NCBI RefSeq assembly: GCF_031846415.1
Contig: NZ_JAVRHT010000015.1
Location: 1-64,000, forward strand
Length of the DNA stretch: 64,000 bases
DNA from: Rubrivirga litoralis
Lineage (GTDB): Bacteria; Bacteroidota; Rhodothermia; Rhodothermales; Rubricoccaceae
Direction: 5' to 3'
Both the position numbers and the translations under genes were made by a program. Of this stretch, positions 57,392-64,000 are shown one piece after another. Each line of letters opens with the position of its first letter. The stretch's first letter is position 1. The notes beneath the pieces are model-generated. The model was not told where the DNA came from, did no database searches, and saw only the letters and a list, made by a program, of their open reading frames with translations.

Positions 57392-58732
57392 TTATCCGGT
57401 GTAGCTCACGCGGTAGATCCGGCCGTTGGCCTCCTCCGTCACCAGGAGCGAGCCGTCGGGGAGGACGAGGACGCCCACGGGGCGGCCCCACGTCGTCGGG
57501 CCGGCGGGGTCGATCAGGAAGCCGGTCAGGAAGTCCTCGTAGGTGCCGGTGGGGCGGCCGTCCTCGAACGGGACGAACACGACCTTGTAGCCCGTGCCCT
57601 GGCTCTTATTCCACGAGCCCCGGAAGGCGACGAACGCCCCGCCCTGGTAGCGCGCGGGGAATGAGGCCGCCCCGCCTGCGGTCGTCGCGCCGGTCGGGTA
57701 GAAGGCGAGGCCGAGCGCGGCCGAGTGCGACTCGAACAGGACGTCCGGCGCGACGGTCTGCGCGGCGAGGTCCGGCCGCTCGCTCTGGCCGTCGTCGGTG
57801 CGGCGCGGGTCGAGGTTGTCCGGCGTGAAGTAGGCGTAGGGCCAGCCGTAGAACCGGGGCTCGCCGTCGGCGCCCGCGCCGATCGACGTGAGGTAGTCCG
57901 GGACGAGGCCGTCGCCCAGGCGGTCGCGCTCGTTGACCGTCACGTAGGGCACGCCCGTGGCGGGGTGGAAGTCGAGGCCGACCGGGTTGCGGAGCCCGAA
58001 CGACACCGTTTCCCGCCCCGCCCCGCCCGGCGTGATGCGGAAGACCGAGGCGCGCGGAAGCTCCTCGGGGTCCACGTTCGACTCGGACCCGACGGTCACG
58101 TAGAGGCTGTCGCCGTCGGGGCTCGCGACCACGTTGCGCGTCCAGTGCTGGTTGTAGCCCCCGCCCGGGAGGTCGGCGATGACCGTGCCCTCGCCCTCCA
58201 GCCGCCCCGCCCCCGGCGCGTACGGGTAGCGGCGGACCTCGCTCGTGTTGCCGACAAAAAAGGCGCCGTCCGCGAAGGCCATGCCCATCGGCAGGTCGAG
58301 CGCGTTCGCGTCCGCGGTCGCGAACGTCTCGCGGTCCTCGGCCACGCCGTCGCCGTCGGCGTCCTGGAGGCGGAGGATCGTGTTCTCGCGGCTCGCGGCG
58401 AGGAGCACGCTGCCGTCGGGCGCCAGCGCGAGCCACCGCGGGCTCTCCAGGTCGTCGGCCCACACCTGCACGGCGAAGCCGGCCGGCACGCGGAGAAAGG
58501 CGTCGTCCGGCACGTCGACCACGTCCGGCCCCTTCCGCACCGACTCCGACGCGAACGGCTCGGGCAGCTCGTCGACCGTGATCCGGATGGGCGCCGGCGC
58601 GAGCGTCTCGGTGCGGACGGCCTGCGGGAGGTCCGTCGAGTCGGCCGCCGCGTAGTCGTCGGCGGGCGGGGCGGGGGCGCTCGGGGCCGACGAGCAGGCG
58701 GCGAGCAGGGCGGCGAGGAGGACGGGGCGCAT
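57392..58732 (-). CDS. Lipoprotein PQQ-type sugar dehydrogenase/sorbosone dehydrogenase-like beta-propeller
   Basis: 446 residues. Signal sequence with lipobox LLAAC (Cys13), a linker, and a six-bladed propeller: LPEPFASESVRKGPDVV, VPAGFAVQVWADDLESPRWLALAPDGSVLLA, DADGDGVAEDRETFA, NQHWTRNVVASPDGDSLYVTVGSESNV, FGLRNPVGLDFHPATG, GYKVVFVPFEDGRP and GRPVGVLVLPDGSLLVTEEANGRIYRV. This is the glucose/sorbosone dehydrogenase family (GSDH), usually PQQ-dependent and periplasmic; here it is lipid-anchored. The exact sugar or aldose and the cofactor are not provable. A GTAC hairpin lies upstream. Confidence 0.88.
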   Translation of the reverse strand: MRPVLLAALLAACSSAPSAPAPPADDYAAADSTDLPQAVRTETLAPAPIRITVDELPEPFASESVRKGPDVVDVPDDAFLRVPAGFAVQVWADDLESPRWLALAPDGSVLLAASRENTILRLQDADGDGVAEDRETFATADANALDLPMGMAFADGAFFVGNTSEVRRYPYAPGAGRLEGEGTVIADLPGGGYNQHWTRNVVASPDGDSLYVTVGSESNVDPEELPRASVFRITPGGAGRETVSFGLRNPVGLDFHPATGVPYVTVNERDRLGDGLVPDYLTSIGAGADGEPRFYGWPYAYFTPDNLDPRRTDDGQSERPDLAAQTVAPDVLFESHSAALGLAFYPTGATTAGGAASFPARYQGGAFVAFRGSWNKSQGTGYKVVFVPFEDGRPTGTYEDFLTGFLIDPAGPTTWGRPVGVLVLPDGSLLVTEEANGRIYRVSYTG

Positions 58733-58767
58733 GGGCAGATCGGAGGGCGGGGTGGGACGACGTACAG

Positions 58768-58850
58768 GTCGGTACAGGGTACTCGGTACGAGGTACGCGC
58801 GCGTCGAGCCCAGATTAGGCCGTACCTCGTACCCGGTACCGACCCGGAGG
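58768..58850. repeat. GTAC-type stutter hairpin, full copy, in a divergent gap
   Basis: The left arm (about 58768-58797) consists of GGTACAGGGTACTC and GGTACGAGGTACGC, two 14-nt units. The right arm (58821-58843) is CGTACCTCGTACCCGGTACC and on. The end is ACCCGGAGGG as at 8.7 kb. It lies between divergently transcribed genes, so it cannot be a simple terminator. Confidence 0.7.
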
Positions 58851-58885
58851 GGGCTCTAGTTTGCAACGCCCCGCCCCTCCGTTCT

Positions 58886-59179
58886 GTGCCCTCGTCCAAC
58901 GACCCGCAACCGCTCGGGGCCGTCCTCGCCGACCTCGTCGACCGCTACGGCTACCGCGAGCGGTTCGACGCCGCCCGCGCCGTCGAGGCGTGGCCCGTCG
59001 TGGCCGGGCCGTCCATCGCCGGCGTCACCGAGCAGGTGTGGATGCGGCACGGCGCGCTCCACGTCAAGGTCCGCTCGGCCGCGTGGCGGCACCAGCTCCA
59101 GTTCCAGCGCGCGGCCTGGCGCGAGCGGATGAACGACCATCTCGGCCGCGAGGTCGTTGACGAGGTCCAGTTCCGCTGA
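58886..59179 (+). CDS. DciA-family protein (DUF721)
   Basis: 97 residues from GTG 58886. The DUF721 core is NDPQPLGAVLADLVDRYGYRERFDAARAVEAWPVVAGPSIAGVTEQVWMRHGALHVKVRSAAWRHQLQFQR and ends in a VDEVQFR strand. DciA is the ancestral loader that interacts with the replicative helicase DnaB in bacteria without DnaC/DnaI. Size and order (helix, KH-like half with 'VW..LxVxVxSxAWxxQL') fit well. A TAG-TTTGC box stands about 30 nt upstream. Confidence 0.88.
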   Translation: MPSSNDPQPLGAVLADLVDRYGYRERFDAARAVEAWPVVAGPSIAGVTEQVWMRHGALHVKVRSAAWRHQLQFQRAAWRERMNDHLGREVVDEVQFR

Positions 59180-59253
59180 CGCGGGCGGGGTGGGAGCCTC
59201 GGGGTCTCCGCCGCCGGCCGCCCCGCCCGAGCCGCCCCGCCCTCCGGTCGCCT

Positions 59254-59607
59254 TTAGATCCGGGCGCCCCACCTCCCGTAGTCGGTCCCCGACCAGACGG
59301 TCAGGAGGACGACGCCCATCGCGAGGAAAAACCAGAACGCGGCGCCGTTGAACAGGAACGCCGCCGCCGCTACGAGCGCCCCGCCCACGGCCAGCTCGAC
59401 CGTCCCGTGCGTCGAGAACCGCACCACGCGCACGAGGCCCATCGGGAACGCCGTCGCCAGCGTCAGCGCGAGGTGGACGACGGCGAGCAGGTACGACAGC
59501 CCGGCTGCCAGCCCGGTGAGCCCGAACGCGAGCGGGCCGAGCGCGAACACGGCGACCGCGATGTAATCGAGCAGCCCGTGCGTGCGGGGCGAGATCGGCT
59601 TGCGCAT
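59254..59607 (-). CDS. Membrane protein of unknown function with four helices
   Basis: 117 residues. It starts MRKPISPRTHGLLDYIAVAVFALGPLAFGL and has four hydrophobic helices in two similar halves (HGLLDYI..., HGTVELAVGGALVAAAAFLF). The 'HGxLDY' and 'HGTVELAVG' repeats are a mark of a widespread DUF-like family in Bacteroidota with no known role. ATG 59607 stands directly after a GCCCTTTGGGTCCGCC unit. Confidence 0.75.
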   Translation of the reverse strand: MRKPISPRTHGLLDYIAVAVFALGPLAFGLTGLAAGLSYLLAVVHLALTLATAFPMGLVRVVRFSTHGTVELAVGGALVAAAAFLFNGAAFWFFLAMGVVLLTVWSGTDYGRWGARI

Positions 59608-59608
59608 G

Positions 59609-59624
59609 GGCGGACCCAAAGGGC
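59609..59624 (-). repeat. GCCCTTTGGGTCCGCC leader unit before the 59.6-kb membrane protein
   Basis: An exact minus-strand copy ending one nt before the ATG, the third case of this unit touching a start codon. Confidence 0.5.
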
Positions 59625-59707
59625 GGGGTGGGGCAGGCAAGATCGCGCGCCCGCCCCGCCTGGAGGCAGACCGCCCCGCCCAAACACAGGGCGGGGCGGA
59701 CATCGGC

Positions 59708-59731
59708 GTAGGGACACCATGCATGGTGTCC
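59708..59731. repeat. REP-like palindrome, GTAG plus GGACACCATGCATGGTGTCC
   Basis: A perfect 20-bp palindrome after GTAG and before GTAC. It has the same layout as the three other copies in the window and shares its GGACAC ends with the one at 3.2 kb. Confidence 0.65.
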
Positions 59732-59770
59732 GTACAGGATGGCGGGGCGGGGTGGAGGCCGCCCCCCCCC

Positions 59771-60559
59771 TTACAGCAGGCCGATCTCGCGGGCCGTCCG
59801 CTCGAGCGCCTCGCGCTGCGCGTCCGTGAGCGACCGCGGCACCGTCACCTGGACTTCGACGAACAGGTCGCCCGTGCGCCGCCGCGTCGCCACGCCCTGG
59901 CCGCGCAGGCGAAGCCGCTCGCCGGGCTGCGTGCCGGGCGGGATGTGGACCTTGATCGTCTGCCCGTAGGCGTTCGTGATCGACCGGGTCGTGCCCACGA
60001 TCGCCTCCAGGGCCGAGACCGTCTCGACGCGGTGGAGGTTTTCGCCCTCGCGCCGGAACCGCTCGCTGGGGTCGACGCGGAACGTGACGTAGAGGTCGCC
60101 CCGCCCGCCGTCGCTCGCCGGCCGGCCCTGCCCGCGGACGCGCACCTTGAGCCCGGGCCGCACCCCGACCGGGATCCCCAGCCGGACCGGCTCGCCGCCG
60201 GGCACGCGGACTTCGGTCGTGCCCCCGCGGAGCGCCTGGTCGAACGTGAGCCGGACCTGCGCCTCCACGTCAGCGCGCGCGCCGCTCGGAGAGGCGCCGG
60301 GCTGGAACAGGGGGGACCCGAGGGCGAGGCGGGCGAACGGGTCCAGGCGCTCGCGGTCGTAGGCCTGCCGCTGGGCCGGATCGGAGAGGACGGAGTACGC
60401 TTCCTGAAGGCCCTTAAACCGCTCCTCGGCCGTGCCGTCCCCGCGGTTCTGGTCGGGGTGGTACTGCCGGGCCAGGCGCCGGTACGCGACTTTTACGGCC
60501 TCCGCACTCGCGCCTTCGGCGAGCCCGAGGAGGAGGTAGTAGTCGGTATCTTGAGGCAT
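59771..60559 (-). CDS. DnaJ-family co-chaperone without zinc finger (CbpA-like)
   Basis: 262 residues. The J domain occupies 1-70 with the HPD motif (His34-Pro-Asp36) in RQYHPDQN. The DnaJ C-terminal substrate-binding domains run from about 95 to 255 (VRLTFDQALRGGTTEVRVP, LKVRVRGQG, DLYVTFRVDPSERFRREG, RLRLRGQG, TGDLFVEVQVTVP). No Gly/Phe-rich stretch or CxxCxGxG zinc repeats are present, so it is a type II member such as CbpA. It stimulates DnaK and delivers substrates. It is divergent from accC with an 86-nt gap. Confidence 0.92.
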   Translation of the reverse strand: MPQDTDYYLLLGLAEGASAEAVKVAYRRLARQYHPDQNRGDGTAEERFKGLQEAYSVLSDPAQRQAYDRERLDPFARLALGSPLFQPGASPSGARADVEAQVRLTFDQALRGGTTEVRVPGGEPVRLGIPVGVRPGLKVRVRGQGRPASDGGRGDLYVTFRVDPSERFRREGENLHRVETVSALEAIVGTTRSITNAYGQTIKVHIPPGTQPGERLRLRGQGVATRRRTGDLFVEVQVTVPRSLTDAQREALERTAREIGLL

Positions 60560-60645
60560 CGGACGGGCGCGACGGCCGGGGTGGGGGAGCCGGGCGCGGG
60601 AGGACCTCGTACAGATTGTATGCCAGCCGTTCCAGGACCGCCGTT

Positions 60646-62154
60646 ATGACACCCCGCCGTCTCCAGAAGGTTCTCGTCGCCAACCGAGGCGAGATCGCTG
60701 TCCGCGTCATGCGCACGTGCCGCGAGCGCGGGATCGCGACCGTCGCCGTCTACAGCGAGGCCGACCGCGACGCGCTCCACGTCCGCCTCGCGGACGAGGC
60801 CGTCGAGATCGGGCCGCCGCCGTCGTCCGAGTCGTACCTCGTGGGCGGGGCGGTCCTGGACGCGGCCCGCCAGACGGGCGCCGACGCCGTCCACCCGGGC
60901 TACGGGTTCCTGAGCGAGAACGCCGCCTTTGCCCAGGCGTGCGGGGAGGCCGGGCTCGTCTGGATCGGCCCGCCGCCCGAGGCCATCCGCCTCATGGGCG
61001 ACAAGACCGAGGCGCGCAAGCTGATGCAGGCGGCCGGCGTCCCGATGGCGCCCGGCACGCCCGACGCCATCGCCGAGGCGGCCGAGGCCGAGCGCGTGGC
61101 CGGCGAGATCGGCTACCCCGTCCTCGTCAAGGCCGCGGCCGGCGGCGGCGGCAAGGGGATGCGCGTCGTCGAGCGCCCCGAGGACTTCCGCGCCGGCTTC
61201 GAGCGCGCCACGAGCGAGGCCGAGAGCGCGTTCGGCGACGGCCGCGTCTACGTCGAGAAGTACCTCGTCGGGCCGCGCCACGTCGAGATCCAGGTCCTGG
61301 CGGATGCCCACGGCAACGTGGTCCACCTGTTCGAGCGCGAGTGCTCGATCCAGCGGCGCCACCAGAAGGTGATCGAGGAGGCCCCGAGCGCCGTGCTCAC
61401 GCCGGACCTGCGCGCGGCGATGGGCGAGGCCGCCGTGCAGGCCGCCCGCGCCTGCGACTACGTCGGCGCCGGGACGGTCGAGTTCCTGCTCGACGGCGGC
61501 GCGTTCTACTTCCTCGAGATGAACACGCGGCTCCAGGTCGAGCACCCGGTGACGGAGATGATCACGGGCCTCGACCTCGTCGCCGAGCAAATCCGCATCG
61601 CCGAGGGCGAGCCGCTGGGCTACGGCCAGGACGACGTGCGGATCTGGGGCCACGCCGTCGAGTGCCGCGTCTACGCCGAGGACGTGCCGGCCGGGTTCCT
61701 CCCCGCCCCCGGCCCGCTCCTCCGGCACCGCCCCGCCGCCGGTCCGGGCGTGCGCGTCGACGCCGGCGTCGAGGAGGGCGACGAGGTGCCGGTGTACTAC
61801 GACCCCATGGTGTCGAAGCTGGTCGCGTGGGGCCGCACGCGCGACGAGGCCATTGCGCGGATGGACCGGGCGCTCGGCGAGTACGACGTGGCCGGCGTCC
61901 GCACGACGATCCCGTTCTGCCGCTACGTCATGGGCCACCCCGCCTTCCGCTCGGGCGACTTCGACACGGGCTTCGTGGCCGAGCACTTCGACGCGTCCGC
62001 GCTCGCCCCGTCGCCCGACGCCGAGCGGACGGCGCTCCTCGCCGCCGGCCTCGAAGCGCTGGGGCGGGGCGGGGCGCCCACCAACGCCGCGGGCGACGGC
62101 GCCCGATCCCCCACCGCGCCCGCCGTGAGCCGGTGGGCGCGCCGCCGGAGGTAA
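60646..62154 (+). CDS. accC: Biotin carboxylase (acetyl/propionyl-CoA carboxylase AccC subunit)
   Basis: 502 residues from ATG 60646; a TTG ten codons earlier is less likely. The order is: KVLVANRGEIAVRVMRTCRERGI, the ATP-grasp glycine loop KAAAGGGGKGMRVV, ECSIQRRHQKVIEEAPS, EFLLDGGAFYFLEMNTRLQVEHPVTEMITGLDLV and the C-terminal GDEVPVYYDPMVSKLVAWGRTR. It carboxylates biotin on its carrier with ATP and bicarbonate, the first step of fatty acid synthesis or of propionate use. No accB or transcarboxylase gene is adjacent. The C-terminus ends in an Ala/Arg tail made by GC boxes. Confidence 0.95.
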   Translation: MTPRRLQKVLVANRGEIAVRVMRTCRERGIATVAVYSEADRDALHVRLADEAVEIGPPPSSESYLVGGAVLDAARQTGADAVHPGYGFLSENAAFAQACGEAGLVWIGPPPEAIRLMGDKTEARKLMQAAGVPMAPGTPDAIAEAAEAERVAGEIGYPVLVKAAAGGGGKGMRVVERPEDFRAGFERATSEAESAFGDGRVYVEKYLVGPRHVEIQVLADAHGNVVHLFERECSIQRRHQKVIEEAPSAVLTPDLRAAMGEAAVQAARACDYVGAGTVEFLLDGGAFYFLEMNTRLQVEHPVTEMITGLDLVAEQIRIAEGEPLGYGQDDVRIWGHAVECRVYAEDVPAGFLPAPGPLLRHRPAAGPGVRVDAGVEEGDEVPVYYDPMVSKLVAWGRTRDEAIARMDRALGEYDVAGVRTTIPFCRYVMGHPAFRSGDFDTGFVAEHFDASALAPSPDAERTALLAAGLEALGRGGAPTNAAGDGARSPTAPAVSRWARRRR

Positions 62155-62163
62155 CTTGCCCCC

Positions 62164-62637
62164 ATGTCCCTGACGACCACCCAACTCGGAGAAGTCCGCG
62201 CCCAGTTCCTCGCGTTCCTGAAGGAGCGCGGGCAGCGCCGCACGCCCGAGCGCCTCGCCGTGCTCGACGCGCTCTACGCGACGAACGACCACGTGGACGC
62301 CGACACGCTCTTTGCCCGCCTCAAAGAGGGCGGGGCGACGGTCAGCCGGGCGACCGTCTACAACACGCTCGACCTGCTCATCGAGAGCGACCTCGCGGTG
62401 CGCCACCAGTTCGGCCAGCAGCAGGCGAAGTACGAGCGGGCCTACGCCTACTGGCAGCACGACCACCTGATCTGCGAGGACTGCGGCGAGATCCTCGAGT
62501 TCTGCGACCCGCGCCTCCAGGAGATCCAGGAGTCCGTGGCCGAGATCTACGGGTTCGACGTGGCCCGCCACGCGCTGACGGTCTACGGCCACTGCCGCCG
62601 CGAGGCGTGCCCGAACCGCACGGCCGAGGCCGCCTGA
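62164..62637 (+). CDS. Fur-family metalloregulator
   Basis: 157 residues. The winged helix has FLAFLKERGQRRTPERLAVLDALY, then TVSRATVYNTLDLLIESDLAVRHQFG. The dimerisation half has HDHLICEDCGEILEFCDP with a CxxC and the HxH metal site, and CRREACPNRT for a second zinc pair. It is Fur or PerR; the HDHLICEDCGEI core is closest to Fur. It senses iron or peroxide and represses uptake or defence genes. It starts 9 nt after accC, so it may be co-transcribed. Confidence 0.92.
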   Translation: MSLTTTQLGEVRAQFLAFLKERGQRRTPERLAVLDALYATNDHVDADTLFARLKEGGATVSRATVYNTLDLLIESDLAVRHQFGQQQAKYERAYAYWQHDHLICEDCGEILEFCDPRLQEIQESVAEIYGFDVARHALTVYGHCRREACPNRTAEAA

Positions 62638-62671
62638 GCGGGGCGGCCCCCGACCTACGCCCACCCCGCCC

Positions 62672-63514
62672 GTGACCGTCACCACGATCGACGCCTTTGC
62701 GGACCGGCCGTTCAGCGGCAACCCGGCCGCCGTGTGCGTCCTCGACCGCCCCGCGCGGGACGGTTGGATGCAGGCGCTGGCGGCCGAGATGAACCTGTCC
62801 GAGACCGCGTTCGTGACGCCGGGCGGGGCGGGCGAGCCGTTCGGCCTCCGCTGGTTTACGCCGACCGTCGAGGTCGACCTGTGCGGCCACGCCACGCTCG
62901 CCGCCGCCCACCTCTTGTATGAGAGCGGCCGACTGGGGGCGGACGACGAGGCCCGCTTCGACACGCGGAGCGGCCGCCTGAGCGTCCGGCAGGTGCGGGC
63001 GGGACGCAAGCCGCCGGGACGCAAACCGTCGGGGCGGTACGCGATGGACTTTCCCGCCACCCCGCCCGAGGCGGCCGACCTCCCCGGCGGCTTTGCCGAG
63101 GCGTTCGGCGTCGAGCCGGTGTGGGCGGGGCGGAGCCGGTTCGACTGGTTCGCCGTGCTAGAGAGCGAGGCGGCCGTCCGCGCTCTCGACCCAACGGCGG
63201 CCGACGTCGAGGCGCTCGGCCTGCGCGGCGTGATCGCGACGGCCCGCGCCGCGAGCGACGGCGTCGACGTGGTCTCGCGCTTTTTCGCCCCCAACGCCGG
63301 CGTCGTCGAGGACCCGGTGACGGGCTCGGCCCACTGCGCCATCGGTCCCTACTGGGCCGACGCACTCGGCACCGACGCGCTCGCGTGCTACCAAGCCTCG
63401 GCCCGGGGCGGGGCGGTCGACGTCCGCGTCCGCGGCGACCGCGTCGAGCTGGAGGGCGGGGCGGTGACGGTCTACCGCGCCGAACTTGCCCCGTCCGCCC
63501 ACCCCGCCCCGTAG
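62672..63514 (+). CDS. PhzF-family isomerase/epimerase
   Basis: 280 residues from GTG 62672. The family marks are DAFADRPFSGNPAAVCVLD, MNLSETAFVTP with the catalytic Glu, RWFTPTVEVDLCGHATLAAAHLL, RYAMDFPATPPE and VVEDPVTGSAHCAIGPYW. PhzF proteins isomerise small molecules; only some serve phenazine synthesis, and no phz genes are here, so the role is general and unknown. It shares a base with the start of the pyrR gene. Confidence 0.92.
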   Translation: MTVTTIDAFADRPFSGNPAAVCVLDRPARDGWMQALAAEMNLSETAFVTPGGAGEPFGLRWFTPTVEVDLCGHATLAAAHLLYESGRLGADDEARFDTRSGRLSVRQVRAGRKPPGRKPSGRYAMDFPATPPEAADLPGGFAEAFGVEPVWAGRSRFDWFAVLESEAAVRALDPTAADVEALGLRGVIATARAASDGVDVVSRFFAPNAGVVEDPVTGSAHCAIGPYWADALGTDALACYQASARGGAVDVRVRGDRVELEGGAVTVYRAELAPSAHPAP

Positions 63515-64000
63515 TGGCCCGCACCGTCCTCCTCGCGCCCGAGCGCGTCCGCCGCACCGTCACGCGACTGGCCTACGAGGTCATCGAGCGCAACCGCGGC
63601 GTCGAGGGCCTCGTCGTGTTCGGGCTGAAAGAGCGGGGCCTCGCGCTCGCCCGCCACCTCGCGGACGCGCTCGGCCAGGCGACCGGCACCGACGTGGAGG
63701 TCCACCCCCTCGACATCTCGGCCTCCCGCGACGACCGCCCCGACGCCGCCCCGCCCGCGCTCCCCGACGGCGCCCCGAGCGCCGAAGGCCGCGACGTGCT
63801 CCTCGTCGACGACGTCCTGTTCACCGGCCGCACGGCCCGCGCCGCCCTCGACGCCGTCCTTCAGTACGGGCGCCCCCGGACGATCCGGCTCGTGGTCCTC
63901 ATCGACCGCGGCCACCGCGAGGTCCCCGTCCACCCCGACTTCGTCGGCCGCGTCGTCCCCACCAAGCACGCCGAGCGCGTCGTGGTCGACCCCGCGCGTC
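63514..64000 (+). CDS. pyrR: PyrR bifunctional protein, N-terminal part (cut by window end)
   Basis: The GTG at 63514 overlaps the PhzF stop (TAGTG). The readable 162 residues contain VIERNRGVEGLVVFGLKERGLALARHLADAL, HPLDISASRDD and the PRPP-binding site DVLLVDDVLFTGRTARAALDAVL, then VLIDRGHREVPVHPDFVGRVVPTKHAERVVV. This is PyrR, which binds pyr mRNA as an attenuator in many bacteria and has uracil phosphoribosyltransferase activity. The end of the protein is outside the window. A pyr attenuator or pyrB would be expected just downstream. Confidence 0.93.
   Translation, partial: MARTVLLAPERVRRTVTRLAYEVIERNRGVEGLVVFGLKERGLALARHLADALGQATGTDVEVHPLDISASRDDRPDAAPPALPDGAPSAEGRDVLLVDDVLFTGRTARAALDAVLQYGRPRTIRLVVLIDRGHREVPVHPDFVGRVVPTKHAERVVVDPAR

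Noticed and set aside
62672..63514. Phenazine biosynthesis
   Set aside because: PhzF-like proteins are widespread and no other phz genes occur here.
63514..64000. Adenine or hypoxanthine phosphoribosyltransferase instead of PyrR
   Set aside because: The VVFGLKERG and DVLLVDDVLFTGRT order and the later VLIDRGHREVPVHPDFVG block are specific to PyrR.

Overview
The window is chromosomal DNA of very high GC from a bacterium that most resembles the Rhodothermales/Rubricoccaceae (Rubrivirga/Rubricoccus-like) branch next to Bacteroidota. The clues are a secreted M36 protease with a type IX secretion (T9SS) C-terminal sorting domain, a type III glutamine synthetase, a membrane lycopene cyclase, a CRY-DASH cryptochrome, Bacteroidota-style promoters (-7 box TAnnTTTG, often degraded to TAGCTTC or TACCTTC), and gaps filled with an 11-mer GC box (GGGCGGGGCGG and its complement). 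The genus is an inference from these traits. The sequence gives no direct proof of it.

Layout. 0-1.1 kb: a toxin-antitoxin pair between imperfect direct repeats, then a DUF1801 gene broken by one stop codon. 1.3-7.1 kb: aldehyde dehydrogenase, GMC oxidoreductase, short-chain dehydrogenase, EamA exporter. 7.4-11.4 kb: 7Fe ferredoxin, lipoprotein, RuvB, a BON-LysM protein, proline dehydrogenase. 11.5-20 kb: orphan hybrid histidine kinase, renalase-like oxidoreductase, erythromycin-esterase-like protein, PdxH, CreD-like protein. 20-25.5 kb: UppS, a small regulator operon with repeated operators, MBL hydrolase, CRY-DASH. 25.6-33.7 kb: M36 protease, RecG, lipoprotein, HigB/HigA pair, a tRNA with CAU anticodon. 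33.9-39.5 kb: Lrp regulator, glutamine synthetase III, FNT channel, L-serine dehydratase. 39.7-41.1 kb: an AT-richer insert with antitoxin, broken ParE toxin and CPBP protease. 41.3-47.1 kb: lycopene cyclase, sodium symporter, PPC-repeat membrane protein, FolE, QueD. 47.3-53.7 kb: HIT protein, ABC ATPase, four-helix-bundle (S23/IVS) gene, CoaE, lipoprotein, quinone oxidoreductase, RibBA, YajC, SRP RNA. 53.8-64 kb: serine hydrolase, IS256-type relic, TIM-barrel/membrane fusion, sugar dehydrogenase, DciA, DnaJ-like protein, AccC, Fur, PhzF, PyrR (cut by the window edge).

Most genes are single transcription units or pairs, and core housekeeping genes are mixed with secreted and redox proteins. 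There is no large biosynthetic cluster, CRISPR array or prophage. Genes that plainly work together are Lrp with GlnN, QueD with FolE (pterin chemistry), SRP RNA with YajC (membrane protein export), the 21-22 kb regulator operon, and three toxin-antitoxin loci.

The most unusual content lies between the genes. Several repeat families coexist: (1) the GGGCGGGGYGG box, in nearly every gap and also inside reading frames as Gly-Gly-Ala or Ala-Pro-Pro tracts; (2) self-similar hairpins whose arms are built from units of roughly 14 nt; one such pair of 35-nt arms encloses a four-helix-bundle gene at 48.6-49.0 kb, so the gene-less hairpins may be its non-autonomous relatives; (3) two MITE-like elements with 15-bp inverted ends and TCA target duplications, each inserted at the stop codon of a gene; (4) 20-bp REP-like palindromes next to GTAG; (5) a GCCCTTTGGGTCCGCC unit just before several start codons. 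Element (2) is the best candidate for an undescribed system.
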